Shown here: one piece after another, positions 42,985 to 54,500 of the stretch
Layout: every line of letters starts with the position of its first letter
How positions within the stretch are numbered: position 1 is the stretch's first letter
Assembly: GCA_964016985.1 (NCBI GenBank)
Contig: OZ024826.1
Location: 71,559,768 to 71,623,767 of the forward strand
DNA from: Anodontia alba
Lineage: Eukaryota > Mollusca > Bivalvia > Lucinida > Lucinidae
Length of the DNA stretch: 64,000 bases
Reading direction: 5' to 3'
Position numbers and translations under genes: made by a program
The notes under the pieces: model-generated
Databases searched by the model: none
Told to the model about the DNA's origin: nothing
Seen by the model: the letters and a program-made list of their open reading frames with translations, nothing else

Positions 42985-43150
42985 ACTGACATATTTAACT
43001 AAGTATTGAGACAGACAGTGTGAGCAGACATATAAACTCAGATCAGACAGAATATGACATTTGATCAGGGTCTGTGCTGTTTGCCACATGTCCAGCAATT
43101 ATTAGACACATCTATGATTAGTAAAAGGAACAGTCCATAAAGGGTTAATG
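42985..43150. repeat. M1 MITE-like copy
   Basis: GAGACAGACAGTGTGAGCAG, AACTCAGATCAGACAGAATA / TGACATTTGATCAGGGTCTG foldback, then GCCACATGTCCAGCAATTAT. Ends near GGGTTAATG immediately before element K. Confidence 0.45.
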
Positions 43151-43157
43151 AAGGCTT

Positions 43158-44780
43158 TTAGCTCACCTGAGCACAGCGTGCTCAGTTGTGCTCAAGGTGA
43201 GCTATTGTCCTCAGTCAATGTCCATCGTCCGTTGTGAGGTGTGCGGTGTCAACAATTGCTTTAAAAGCTTACTCCTACACCTCTGGGCTCATTGACTCGA
43301 AACTTGGTAGGAAGCATAGGGGTAACTTCTAAATCAAAAATAGCTAAAATCGTTCAGATCAGAAATCCAAGATGACCGCCGTCTTGAAAATCTATTTTTC
43401 GCTTCTTCTCCTGAACCGAAAGGCCAATTGACTTGAAACTTGATAGGAAGCATCAAGGTGACTTATGGATCAAAAATAGCTAAAATCATTCTGATTGAAA
43501 ATCCAAGATGGCCGCTCTCTTGAAATTTTTTTTTCTCTTCTTCTCCTGAACCGAAAGTCCATTGACTCGAAACTTAGTAGGAAGCAACTGAGTGACTTGA
43601 AGATCAAAAATAGCTAAAATCCTTCCAGTCCCTAATCCAAGATGGCCACCCTGGCGGCCATCTTGAAAATCTAATTTTTGCTTCTTATCCTGAACCGGTA
43701 GCATTGGGGTGACTTGTAGATCAAAAATAGCTAAGATGGCTCCAAGATGGCTGCCATGGCCGTCATCTAGTTCTCCCTGTATATCTATATAGAAAATTTT
43801 AAAACTCTTCTTGTCAGAATGGGGGTGGTCAGGTGGTTCGAAGGTGTCGTATATTTTACGTCACCTGGACATCCAACTGATATTGGCTTACAGTTGGGCA
43901 AGGCCTGCTATCCTTGTAGCAAGTAATGGTAGAGGGGGATGTTTTTACTTCTTATGTTTCTTCACTTTTATTCCTGTTCCTCTTTCTTCCCTATTCCTCT
44001 CTTTCATCTCCTCTGCTATCTCTTCTATCTCTTTTCTCCCTTTCTCTGGGAGACGACACAAAATGACCCACAAGGGTCAAAATGACCCCAGCACAATCAA
44101 AATCTTGTCAGAAACCACTGGACCAATTTCAGTATAATTTATCAGAAATGTTCCTTTGGTCATCCTCTACCATGATTGCTCAAGCCATGACAATTTGTTA
44201 AAAAACATGGCCCCAAGGGAGCGGGGCTTATTTTTCCTATATATCTATATAGAAAACTTTAAAAATGTTTTTGTCAGAAACTACTAGACCGATTTTGATA
44301 TAATATGGCAGCAATGTTCCTTTGGTGACTCTCTACCAAGATTATTCAAGCTGTCATGATTCATCAAAAAATATGGCTGCCAGGGGCTGGGCTTAATTTC
44401 CCTATATATCTGTATAGAAAGCTTTAAAATTCTTCTTGCCAGAAACCACTGGACTGATTTCAATATAATTTAGCAGAACGGTTTCTTTTTAGACCCTTTA
44501 CTAAGATTGTTCAACCCATCATTTTGCGTAAAAAAACATGGCCCCCATGGGGCGGGGCTTAATTTCCCTGTATATCTTTATAGAAATTTTGAAGATCAGA
44601 TAAAAAAAAAATGAGGCACTGCTTGCCATGCCATCTGCAGCATTGCTACTCCATTAGGACCATCATGTCACTCTTGAACATAAATTTTTTACAAAAATCT
44701 TAAAGCAGTGATCTTGGGTGAAACTTCAGTAGCAATTAAGTATGCAAATCTATTTGCTCAGGTCCATTATGGTCCCCTTG
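43158..44780 (+). mobile_element. Composite tandem-core element K
   Basis: Head TTAGCTCACCTGAGCACAGC with an expanded hairpin (GTGCTCAGTTGTGCTCAAGGTGAGCT in two parts), GTCCATCGTCCGTTGTGAGG, GTCAACAATTG. The first four units are the AAGATGGCCGCC 145-bp type, to about 43765. The rest are ~165-bp units with ATATATCTATATAGAAAACT, GTCAGAAACCACTGGACCAA and AACATGGCCCCAAGGG (landmarks 44107, 44273, 44438). It ends TTTGCTCAGGTCCATTATGG and TCCCCTTG. A 283-bp foreign piece interrupts it at 43820-44102. Confidence 0.75.
43820..44102. mobile_element. Insertion inside element K with 11-bp direct repeats
   Basis: TCTTGTCAGAA at 43809-43819 is repeated at 44103-44113, exactly where the K unit is interrupted and resumed. 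The 283-bp insert starts TGGGGGTGGTCAGGTGGTTC, has a CT-rich middle (43965-44050) and ends CCCAGCACAATCAAAA. Size and flanking repeats suggest a retroposon, but no clear polymerase III boxes are seen. The ORF at 43811-44137 spans both insert and host element and is therefore not a gene. Confidence 0.6.
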
Positions 44781-44884
44781 TTCAATATTAGGGTAAAAAC
44801 AGGTACTGCATTATTTGTAAAATTGAGAGCTATATGAGCATTACTTGTGAATCAGACAAATAAAACACAAACTTTCTATATATT

Positions 44885-45077
44885 CATAGCTCATGATAAG
44901 ATGCTTTTTTCAACCAAAAAGTATCTGTATTTTTCTTATTTCTCAATGAAATCATATGTTGTGGTACTCATTAGAAGCGCCTCGCCGAGGCGCTTCTAAT
45001 GAGTACCCACAACATATGTTTTCGTTGAGAAATAAGAAAATTATTTTACTGATACCCACTCTTATCTAGACCTATGA
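44885..45077. mobile_element. Foldback MITE, family M4, best copy
   Basis: CATAGCTCATGATAAGATGC against CTTATCTAGACCTATG at the ends; TTTTCTTATTTCTCAATGAA / TTGAGAAATAAGAAAA inside; and a perfect centre of TACTCATTAGAAGCGCCTCG / CGAGGCGCTTCTAATGAGTA with no loop base to spare. About 193 bp, no ORF. Confidence 0.8.
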
Positions 45078-45487
45078 TATATACCCTAAGTATACAGACA
45101 CCTTATCTCCTTACCATACCCGTCCTAAAATTTGAACAAGGTTCTTTTACTACTGCCCAGATCACAGGTTTTCCAGCATTTCAAAAAATCCTAAAGAATA
45201 CTTTTTGAGGCATTCCTAAATTCATAAAAAATGCTCAAAAAGGGTCTGATAACTAAAAAATTTCCTGATTTTCATTTACTTCCCAAATTTTTCTCAGTTT
45301 TCTATTTCATTGCATCCAGGAAAATGCTTTGGCTTCTTGAGGGCTACACCCCTCCCCACACCCGTACCCTCCCACTCACCCTTCTGCAGGATATTTTGGC
45401 CAAAGGCTTGCCTCAGTAAAGAACCATATCTAGATATGTATATTCAGTTTCTAATGAAGAAGGCATTCATGAAAAAGAGGGAGCTTT

Positions 45488-45690
45488 TTAACCCTTGCCA
45501 TGCTGAATAAATTAAGATTCCACACACACTTCTAATTTTCAGCCAATCAGATTACTTGATCTAACTTGTTAATACAAATTCACATACAGAATGACAAACA
45601 GTGCAGATCCAGATCAGTTGGCTTCTTCAAAAGCCAACTGATCTGGATCTACACTGTTTGCAAAGGCAGGGTATATCCGGGTTTAGCTGG
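45488..45690 (+). mobile_element. M3 MITE copy, best preserved
   Basis: TTAACCCTTGCCATGCTGAA start, TTTTCAGCCAATCAGATTAC, then a perfect-looking palindrome of AGTGCAGATCCAGATCAGTT / AACTGATCTGGATCTACACT around GGCTTCTTCAAAAGCC. Ends near GCAGGGTATATCCGGGTTTA. It is the clearest copy of the family also at 14003, 25485 and 63635. Confidence 0.7.
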
Positions 45691-46187
45691 ACTGGGGCTA
45701 AAATTATCTATTTTTAGAATGTCATCTGATGTTATTCTGTTTAAGAGAAACATGGGAGAATAGTAAACATTATCTTTGTTAGAATGCATTAGTAGTTAGG
45801 TCCCTTGCTTTGCCTTTTTAAAAAAAAAAAAATGGGCACAGCGAACGATATTATTTTCATTGTTCCAGATATTCATTAAACTTATCCCAAAGAAGCTTTT
45901 CAATTACTATGATTGTTGGGGCAGTCTCTTTCAAATTTGCTAAATTCATTGTGAGTGCAGTATCCGTGACCATATATAGTGAAACCCATCATTTTCATTT
46001 TCATACAAATATATTTGACAAAAATACCCAGGTGAGGCCACACTTTATTGAAATTCAGTGCACAAACATGGAGAAACTGCCATAGAAACACCACCTTGGA
46101 ATGGTCAAAAGCTTAACTGTTGTGAGGCTTAAACCTTATTGTAGACATCAAACCTTTGCCTTAATACTGATATAGGTCCAGCTATAA
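45691..46187. other. No gene; fragment of a dispersed repeat
   Basis: Unassigned except for ACCACCTTGGAATGGTCAAA and GTGAGGCTTAAACCTTATTG at 46088-46140, related to the inverted arms at 37584 and 38095. Confidence 0.4.
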
Positions 46188-46252
46188 TTGTTCTGGATTA
46201 GCAGGATTTGAACCCCTTAGGAGTCCTAATCACTCGGCCATGGGGATGCTTT
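46188..46252 (-). pseudogene. tRNA-like segment (SINE head)
   Basis: The minus strand reads CATGGCCGAGTGATTAGGAC (A box, class II style) and AGGGGTTCAAATCCTGCTAA (B box). The segment between the boxes is short. Probably a retroposed tRNA-derived head; the acceptor stem is not convincing. Confidence 0.45.
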
Positions 46253-46360
46253 ATTCAATCAATGTAGGGGTTTGTTACTCATTAGTTGATCAGCATAGAA
46301 AAATGTATGAAGTAAATTTTCAACACTGCAATGAAACAAAGATGAGGGTCAGACTATAAA

Positions 46361-46609
46361 CAGGGCCCAGTTGTTCAAAGCGTCGTTAGCTTAACGAGCT
46401 CGTTAAGGGTCATTTCGTTAACTGTTTTAGTGGATTCAATATACAATATCCTGATATTTTTTGCTGAAAAAAATGTGAGTAGCTTTTGGACTGCAAAAGC
46501 TACTCACATTTTTTCAGCAAAAAATTTCAGCATATTTGCGTATCACTCGATTTAAATTTTAAAGAATCGTTAACTAACGACATCGTTAGTTTTGAACAAC
46601 TGGGCCCTG
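46361..46609. mobile_element. MITE with CAGGGCCCAGTTGTTC ends, plus internal hairpin
   Basis: The left end CAGGGCCCAGTTGTTCAAAG and right end TTGAACAACTGGGCCCTG are perfect inverted repeats over at least 18 bp, followed by subterminal CGTCGTTAGCTTAACGAGCT / ATCGTTAACTAACGACATCG. Compared with the copy at 55981-56162 it has an extra ~65 bp palindrome (about 46456-46526, arms ATTTTTTGCTGAAAAAAATG and TGTGAGTAGCTTTT with their complements) in the middle. Confidence 0.82.
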
Positions 46610-46884
46610 AACGTTAGAGCAATAGAAAACCACAAGTATAGCCATATTGACCCTGACCGCAGACAAGTAATGTCAGGCACAAGCCGTCTAGGAAGCGTTT
46701 AGGATTGGATGTCACTGAGACTGCTGCTTAACCCACCATCATGCTGTTACTGAGGGCAACAAAGTTGTCCTTCTTCTTTGGGTTAACCGCTATACCAAGC
46801 ATGCATTCTGTGCATAACATCTACATTTTGTCCTATGCTTTTATATGGATTTCTTCATGTAATCTACAGTTTGGACACTTTAAC

Positions 46885-47022
46885 CCTAACTACACTTATC
46901 CTTAAATCTGAACATCCTACCTGTTGATGTATCAACAAACTGATCTGATGCTGCTGGTCTGGGTTTTCACTGTCTGATTAACTATATCTGTCCAAATACT
47001 TAGGGTAGATATGGTAGTAATC
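46885..47022. repeat. M1 MITE-like copy
   Basis: AACTACACTTATCCTTAAAT, CTACCTGTTGATGTATCAAC, TGATGCTGCTGGTCTGGGTT and CAAATACTTAGGGTAGATAT in the same order as at 61-240. Confidence 0.5.
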
Positions 47023-47442
47023 TTTTTTTTTTTTAATTGTTCTGAAAAATCCGACTTAACAGATTGTAAAGTAAGTCAGCATAAAATTTAGATTCTAATA
47101 GGCCTTGTTGAAACATCTTTTTTTTTTCCAGAAATTAATTCAGTGTGTGGGCTATAAAATTAAGAAAATATTTTACGAAGTTCATGATACTCATAGCCTT
47201 GTTTTTGAAGTTTAACAGTTAAAGGTATATTATCTTCATTAAAGTGTAGATAGTCTGGCAAAAATGATATACCCCATATAGTATAGCCTGTGGATCACCA
47301 TCTAAATGAGAGCTGTTGCAGGACAGTGTATAGCTTGCCTGAATCATGCATTGCCTCTAAAAACTTTAACCAAAAACTTCATAAAAATGAATTGTTGAAG
47401 AGCTAAAATAAAACAGTCTTCTTAAAAATAGCTCCAGATAAA

Positions 47443-47619
47443 AAGAGGTATACAGATAAATAATTTTCTTATTTCTCGATGAAAACTTGTATTGTGGGTA
47501 CTCAGTGCCTCCACAAGGTGCTTCTAATACATACCTACAACATATGTTTTAATGCAGAAATAAGAAAAATATCAATAATTTTTGGATGAAAAAAAAAAAT
47601 CACCTTATCTGGAGCAAAG
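47443..47619. repeat. M4 foldback copy, decayed
   Basis: ATAGCTCCAGATAAAAAGAG at the left pairs with ACCTTATCTGGAGC at the right. The interior TTTTCTTATTTCTCGATGAA / CAGAAATAAGAAAA and GTACTCAGTGCCTCCACAAG keep the family pattern with losses. Confidence 0.6.
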
Positions 47620-47807
47620 GGCTTAAAAGCAGGGTGCAGACATTTGAACTTTGAAGATATTATCATTCCAAAATACCCAGATTTTTTGGTGTGAACATTT
47701 AGGAGATGAAAGAACAGGATTAGTGACTTTCTTTTATTACTGTTATCTTTTTGACAACAACGGTGACCCAGCAGTTAATCTGACAGGATTAAATCACAGA
47801 TACTTTA

Positions 47808-47962
47808 TTAACCCTAAATTTTCAGGCATACTGGCATGGGCAAACAGTGTGGACCCAGATCAGACACTGCATTCTGTGACATCTGATAAGAGTCTAGACT
47901 GTTTGCAATTCATTAAAAGGCAGTAAAGTGGGCTTGTTCAAATTTTACATTGGGTACAATAA
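47808..47962. repeat. M1-like foldback copy
   Basis: TAACCCTAAATTTTCAGGCA, GGGCAAACAGTGTGGACCCA, GATCAGACACTGCATTCTGT / GTGACATCTGATAAGAGTCT, AAAAGGCAGTAAAGTGGGCT, TTCAAATTTTACATTGGG. Confidence 0.45.
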
Positions 47963-47965
47963 AGA

Positions 47966-48170
47966 GTTAACCCTTAAAGCACCAATCACAACTGCAGCAG
48001 GCGACAATTTTTTTTTTTTCAGAGAAAAAAGTCTTGACATTTCATGTGAATCATCTGCTTGGCAGATGATTCACATGAAATGTCAAGACTTGTCTTTCTC
48101 TGAAAAATAAAAAAAAAATGTTTTTGAATGTCGTCTGCTACAAATTTTGTTTGGCACTTTAAGAGTTAAA
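47966..48170. mobile_element. MA MITE copy, strong foldback
   Basis: TTAACCCTTAAAGCACCAAT at the left and TTTGGCACTTTAAGAGTTAA at the right. The core TCTTGACATTTCATGTGAAT / CATCTGCTTGGCAGATG / ATTCACATGAAATGTCAAGA is an almost perfect hairpin of about 80 bp. Confidence 0.78.
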
Positions 48171-48379
48171 TTGTCCTGAATACTTATGGTAAATACTGTA
48201 TGTTCGCCTGTTCTTATCACTTTATACACATACAGAAGCACTGTCTTTTGATGTAATAACATGTAATAAACAGTTCAAGAAAGTTTTGGTAGAAATTAAT
48301 GATTCTTTACTGACCATAACGTCACATGGGGAATACTGGAATTTCAGTGTAGAACTGGAAATTGCAAACATCATCGATT

Positions 48380-48547
48380 CAGCGCTAAGCATGCTGGGTA
48401 AAAATTCCAGCTGATGGCATTTTGAAATCGGATTTGTTATTTTTTGCAAAGTAGAAGACAATTTGCATGAAATGTCAAATCCTGTTGTCTTGAAAATTAG
48501 AAAAATATTGCCAATTTGTGGTCTGGTCCATGGAGTGGAAAAGGTTA
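48380..48547. repeat. M2 MITE copy, decayed
   Basis: GCGCTAAGCATGCTGGGTAA, AAATTCCAGCTGATGGCATT, TTTGCATGAAATGTCAAATC and CATGGAGTGGAAAAGGTTA. The overlapping minus-strand ORF (48222-48578) is a by-product. Confidence 0.45.
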
Positions 48548-48899
48548 AAGATTGATAGGTGTGAACTACTATCATCATGCTTCAATAGAAGTGGACAAGT
48601 GCAGGACACAAGAATATGTTATTATTTCAACCATTCATCCCAGATGTTAATATACATAAATAATCCAGAGTTATAGTTGTATACACTGAAAACAGTTTGC
48701 CATACACTGAACTGTGATGTGTTGATAATTCTGTTCAAGACATGGACTGGAAATAGTGATTCTCGGAGGAGATGGAAAGGTTGTGTTGTTTGTTGAGATT
48801 CAAACCTGTGTCTATGATTATAAGGGCAACAAGTAGGTCAAAGAAAAAACTTTGTATGGTAAGACAATAGTCAGGAGAACTGTCCTGTAACCAGTTCAA
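48548..48899. other. No recognised feature
   Basis: AT-rich sequence without open frames or repeat matches to other parts of the window. Confidence 0.35.
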
Positions 48900-48990
48900 G
48901 TGGCTCAGTTAGAAGAGCGTCTGCTTTTGGATGAGAAAGGTTCTGGATTCAATCCTCAGCCCGATACTTAAGACTTAATGAAGTTGGTAC
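48900..48990 (+). mobile_element. tRNA-derived SINE head
   Basis: A box AGTGGCTCAGTTAGAAGAGC and B box GGTTCTGGATTCAATCCTCA at normal tRNA spacing, followed by GCCCGATACTTAAGACTTAA. No matching acceptor stem. The 40-bp minisatellite begins shortly after. Confidence 0.55.
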
Positions 48991-49019
48991 TATTGCTCTT
49001 CTTTGCTTTGGCACTAGCC

Positions 49020-50240
49020 ACACCTGTGTCAGTAGCATGCATACATGTTGTATAGCTCTATGCTTTGGAACCTAGCATGCATACATGTTGTATAGATCTA
49101 TGCTTTGGACCTATCATGCATACATGTTGTTTGACTCTAAGCTTTGGAACCTAGCATACATACATAAAGCTCTAGACTTTGAAATCTAGCTTGCATACAT
49201 ATAGCACGAGGCTCTGGAACCAAGCATGCATACATGTTGTATAGCTCTTTGCTTTGGAACCTAGTATGCATACATGTTGTATAGAGCTACACTTTGGAAC
49301 CTAGCATGCATACATGTTGTATAGCTCTAGGCTTTGGAACCTAGCATGCATACATATAGCTCTAGGCTTTGGAGTCTAGCATGCATACATATAGCATTAG
49401 GCTCTGGATCCTATCTTGCATACATGTTGTGTAGTGCTATGCTTTGGAACCTAGCTTGCATACATATAGCTCTAGGCTTTGGAACATATCTAACATATTG
49501 TATAGCTCTAGGCTTTGGAACCTAGCATGCATACATGTTCCATAGCTATAGGCGTTGTAACCTAGCATGCACATGTTATGTAGCTCTAGGCTTAGGAACC
49601 TAGCTTGCATACATGTTGTATAGCTCTAGGCTGTAAAACATATCTTGCATACATGTTGTAAGCGCTAGGCTTTGGAACCTAGCATGCATACATGTTGTAC
49701 AGCTCTAGGCTTTGAAACCTAGCATGCATACATGTTGTACAGCTGTAGGCTTTGGAACCTAGCATGCATACATGTTGTTAGCTCTAGGCTTTGGAACCTA
49801 GCATGCATACATTTTGTACAGCTCTAAGCTTTGGAACCTATCTTGCATACATGTATAGCTCTAGGCTTTGGAACTTAGAATGCATACATGTTGTATAGCT
49901 CTAGGCTTTGGAACCTAGCATGCATACATGTTGTTTAGCTCTAGGCTTTGGAACCTAGCATGCATACATGTTGTATAGCTCTAGGCTTTAGAACCTAGCA
50001 TGCATGCATGTTGTAAAGCTCTAGGCTTTGAAACCAAGCATGCATATATGTTGTATAGCTTCAGGCTTTGGAACCTAGCATGCATAATTTATATTGTATA
50101 GCTCTAGGCTTTGGAACCTAGCATGCATACATGTTGTATACCTCTAGATTTTTTAACCTAGTATGCATACATGTTGAATAGCTTTAGGCTTTGGAACCTA
50201 GCATGTGTACATATCATAGCTCTAGGCTCTGAGCATTGAT
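49020..50240. repeat. 40-bp minisatellite
   Basis: About 30 copies of TAGCATGCATACATGTTGTA + TAGCTCTAGGCTTTGGAACC (49921 to 49961 gives the 40-bp period). The first copies are shorter or lack TTGTATAG. The unit contains GCATGC and CATACATG runs and reads TATAGCTCTA as a near-palindrome. The 63-codon ORF at 49334-49525 is a shadow. Confidence 0.92.
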
Positions 50241-50259
50241 ATTTCATGTGAATACTCTG

Positions 50260-50396
50260 CATGGCAGACAGCATTCTAAATTTTATTTTATTTATTTATT
50301 TTTTTTTTTTAATGAGAATCGCATATTTTTTTTTTTTTTTATGAGAATCGCCTGCCTATCAGATGATGCACATGAAAATTTCAAGCTGTTTGCTTT
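50260..50396. repeat. MITE remnant with poly-T
   Basis: ATTTCATGTGAATACTCTGC, ATGGCAGACAGCATTC, two T-runs and ATGAGAATCGC repeated twice, then ATCAGATGATGCACATGAAA. These are pieces of the MA-type core arranged around duplicated T tracts. Confidence 0.4.
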
Positions 50397-51130
50397 TTAT
50401 GCCCCACCATAAAATGTGGTGGCGGTATTATATTTTACTCTCAAAAATTTTGAATATCCATCCATCTGTCTGTCAGCACTTCCATCATTCGTGTCTGCTC
50501 CATAGCTCTGACATTGGCTGAGATATTTCCATGAAACTTCACACAAATTTGAAGAACTATAAGACAACATGCAGAACACATGAACAGTTACTCTGGTTTA
50601 TCTACATTTGGAGTTATTGCCCTTTGAACATTGAACATTGCCATTTCTACCATGTATTTGTGTTGGCTCTGTTAGTGGAAAACAATTCAAGATGTTATTA
50701 TGAAATTTCTCACAAATGTAAAGCATCATGAGACAATATGCAGAACTCAAAACCCGTAACTGTGGTTAATCTACTTTTGGAGTTGGGGCTCTTTGAACAT
50801 TGTAGATATTGAAATAGCCGTTTCTGTTATGTACTTGTGTCTGCTCTATATTTTCATGAAACTTTTCACAAATGTAAAGCACTATGAGACAACTTGAAGA
50901 ACACAAAACCATAACTCTGGTTTGCCTGCTTTTGGAGTTATTGATCATTGAGCATTGAACATAGCCAAAATTAATACATACATACATCAATGTTGATAAT
51001 ATTTAGGGAAAGACTAATGCACCTTTCCTTTGATTTTAAATTTGATAGAGTTATGGCACTTGCTTGATGTAAGTGCAGTAGCAAGACATGGTGCAATACT
51101 TGCAGGGCTTTTATTTGAGAAATAAAAACA
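50397..51130 (+). mobile_element. Tandem-core element L (ATGCCCCACC head)
   Basis: Head ATGCCCCACCATAAAATGTG + GTGGCGGTATT contains the hairpin CCACCATAAAATGTGGTGG. Then CCATCCATCTGTCTGTCAGC and three units of about 180-190 bp with TCTGCTCTATATTTTCATGA, AACTTCACACAAATTTGAAG, ACTCTGGTTTATCTACATTT and GGAGTTATTGCCCTTTGAAC. It fades into the TG microsatellite at 51142. Same hairpin-tetranucleotide-tandem-core plan as elements A and C with unrelated sequence. Confidence 0.6.
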
Positions 51131-51140
51131 TGTCAGCTCC

Positions 51141-51302
<162 letters not shown>

Positions 51303-51519
51303 GAGGGAGCAATACTTTCCACAGACCATTTCTTCTGAATGCATTTTTCAATTTTGATTGAACTTATAATGGGAGGATTTTATTGGTAAAATGCATGGTT
51401 TTGTTAGACCTATCTTTTATATAGGTTTTTTTGTTGTTGTTGTTCAGTACCTTTTGAAAGATTCTTATGATACTAGGTAGGATTATAGAACAGGATATGG
51501 CAGATTGTCACATATAATA

Positions 51520-54500
51520 ATAACTCAAATTTTGCTCAAATTTCATTTGGTGCCTCCTTAAGTTTGGGGAAAGAAAGATTGCTAAACTGGTCACGGTCCA
51601 TTGACTAAGATGGCCGCCAATCCCATATATGGTAAAAACCTTCAAAAATCTTCTTCTCCAAAACCGAGAATGCCTTGGGGCTGAATAGAATCTTTGCACA
51701 AATCATCGGAGATGGGAGGTCTACCAAAGTTGCTAAAATGATGATCATACCTTGATGTTTGACCTTTTTGCGCCAAGGTCAAGTTTGCTTCCCTAAGCAT
51801 TTGTATGGGCCCCATACATTTGCATGGGAAAAATGTTGAGAATTTCAAACAACTTCTCCTCTGAAGCCGCTGGGCCAATGTTGCTCAAATTTAATGTGGA
51901 GCCTCCATTGGGAGGGGAATTGAAAGATTGCTAAAATGGTCACGGTCCATTGCCCAAGATGGCTGCCATGCCCATATATGGTAAGAATCTTTAAAAATCT
52001 TCTACAGAACCAAGTAAGCCTTGTGGCTTAGTCGTTGCACAAATTATCGGGGAAGGTAGATCTACCAAAATTATTTAAGTGATGGTCCTACGTTGACATT
52101 TGACCTTTTTACAGCAAGGTCAAATTTGCTTCTCATACATTTGTATGGGCCCAAAACAGTTATATGGGAAAAATGTTGAGAATTTATAGTTTGGACATCT
52201 CCTCTAAAGTCTATGATCCAATTGAGTTGAAACTCTATGAGGAGCATGGGGGTGCCTAGTAGACACAAAATAGCTAAAACTGAGCCGATCAAAAATGCAA
52301 GACGGCTGTCACAGCCACTATCTTGAAAATCAATTTTCGAAATCTATTCCCAATCCCTTGTAGCAACAGGACAATTTCTGGATGGAAATAAGCTAAAATT
52401 GTGTCGATTGGAAATCTAAAATGGCTGCCACAGCCGCCATCTTGAAAACCTGTTTTGGACATCTCGCAAACCACAAAGCAAATTAAGTTGAAACCTATAA
52501 CAATTTAGCATCAGGTTGACGTGTAGATAAAAAATAGTTAAAATCTTGCTGATTGGAAGTCCAAAATGGCTGCCATAGCCTCCATCTTGAAAACCAATTT
52601 TTGATTTCTCCTCCCAAACCATTGGGCAATTTGAGTTTAAACTCACATTGTAGCAACAGGATGACCTCTAGATCAAAAATAGCTAAAATTGTGCCTATGG
52701 GAAATCCAAGATGGCCACCACAGTGAAACACTATTTTCAAAACTTATGATAGATCAACAGGCCAACCAGCAGATATAAAAATAGCTAAAATCATGTTGAT
52801 TGGAAGTTCAAAATGGCACCATAGCCACCATCTTGAAAACCAAATTTATACTTCTCCTCCCAAGCATTAGGCAATTTGAGTTGAAACATACTGTAGCAAC
52901 AGGATCTCCTCTGGATCAAAAATAGCTAAAGTTGTACTGATGGGAAATCCAAGATTGCCGCTACAGTGGTTATATTGAAAATCTATTTTCAACATCTCCT
53001 CGCAAACAACTCTGCAAATTATGTTGAAACTTATGATGGATCAACAGGCCGACCAGTTGATATAAAAATAGCTAAAATCATGGTGATTGGAAGTCCAAAA
53101 TGGCCACCAGAGCCGCCATCTTGAAAGTCAATTTTTGACGTCTGCTCCTGAACCTTTGGGCGATTTAAGTTGAAATTTACATTGTGGCAACAGAATGATT
53201 TGTGGCTGCCACAGCTGCCATCTTGAAAACCAATTTTTGACTTATCCTCTCGAACCATTGGGTGATTTGAGTTGAAACTTACACTGCAGCTACAGGATAA
53301 CCTCTAGATCGAAAATAGCTAAGATCCAAATATTGGAAATCCAATATGGCCACCTCAGCCACCATCTTGATTTTAAATATCTTCTTCTCTGAAACTGCTT
53401 GAGCACTATTCACCAGATTTCACATACGGCTTTCTGTCTAAAGGGTATTGACAATTCGTTCAAATGGTTTCGTGCCATTGAAAAGATAGCTGCCATGCCC
53501 ATATATGATAAAAAGACTTAAAAATCTTTATCTCCAGAACCAAGAAAGCTTTGAGGCTGAATCTTGGTATATAGCATCGGGGACTCAAGGCCTACTAACT
53601 TTGTTCAAATGGTGGTCGCAGGTTGACCTTTGACCTTTTTATGGCAAGGTCAAATTTGTGCCCCCATGCATTTGTATGGGGAAAATGTTGAAATGTCATT
53701 TTCTCAAAATGTATTAGACTAATGGCTGAAACTTATGATGTTACAATCAAAATTTTGTCCCTTGGAGGTTATTTGCCCTTGCCCCTTGGCTATATACATG
53801 TTTAAATTGTGTTATTTTTAAATTTCTTCTCTGAAACCACATGAGCAATTTTCACCAGATTTCACATGGGGTCTTCTGTGGAAAGTTCGGATGGTTCTGC
53901 ACCATTGAAAAAGATGGTCACCAAGCCCATAAGAGATCTTCTTGTCCAGAACCAAGAAAGTTTTGAGGCTGAATCTTGGTATATAGCATCAAGGACTCAA
54001 GCTCTTCCAAGTTTGTTCAAATGATGGTGGAAGGTTGACCTTTGACCTTTTTACAGCAAGGTCAAATTTGCATCCCCATGCATTTACATGGGGAAAATGT
54101 TGATGTCATTTTCACAAAATGTTTTAAAGACTAATGGCTGAAACTTACAATGTATGATTAAATAATTAAAACTTTATAGTAACCTTCAAATAAATTTTTT
54201 GTCCCCTGGGGGTTATCTGCCCTTATCCCTTAGCTGTATAGATGTATAAAATTGTGTAATTTTTAAATGTCTTCTCTGAAACTGCTTGAGCAATATTCAC
54301 CAGATTTCACATGGAGTTTTCTGTCTGAAGGGTATTAATAATTTGTTCGAATGGTTCCGCCCCATTGAACAAGATGCCTGCCATGCCCATATATGATAAA
54401 AACACTTAAATATCTTTTTCTCCAATATCAAGGAAGCTTTGAGGCTGAATCTTGCTATATAGCATCGGGGACTCAAGATCTACCAATTTTGTTCAAATTA

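Noticed and set aside
43811..44137. 108-codon ORF with hydrophobic stretch
   Set aside because: It spans the border between element K and its 283-bp insert at both ends, so it cannot be a conserved gene.
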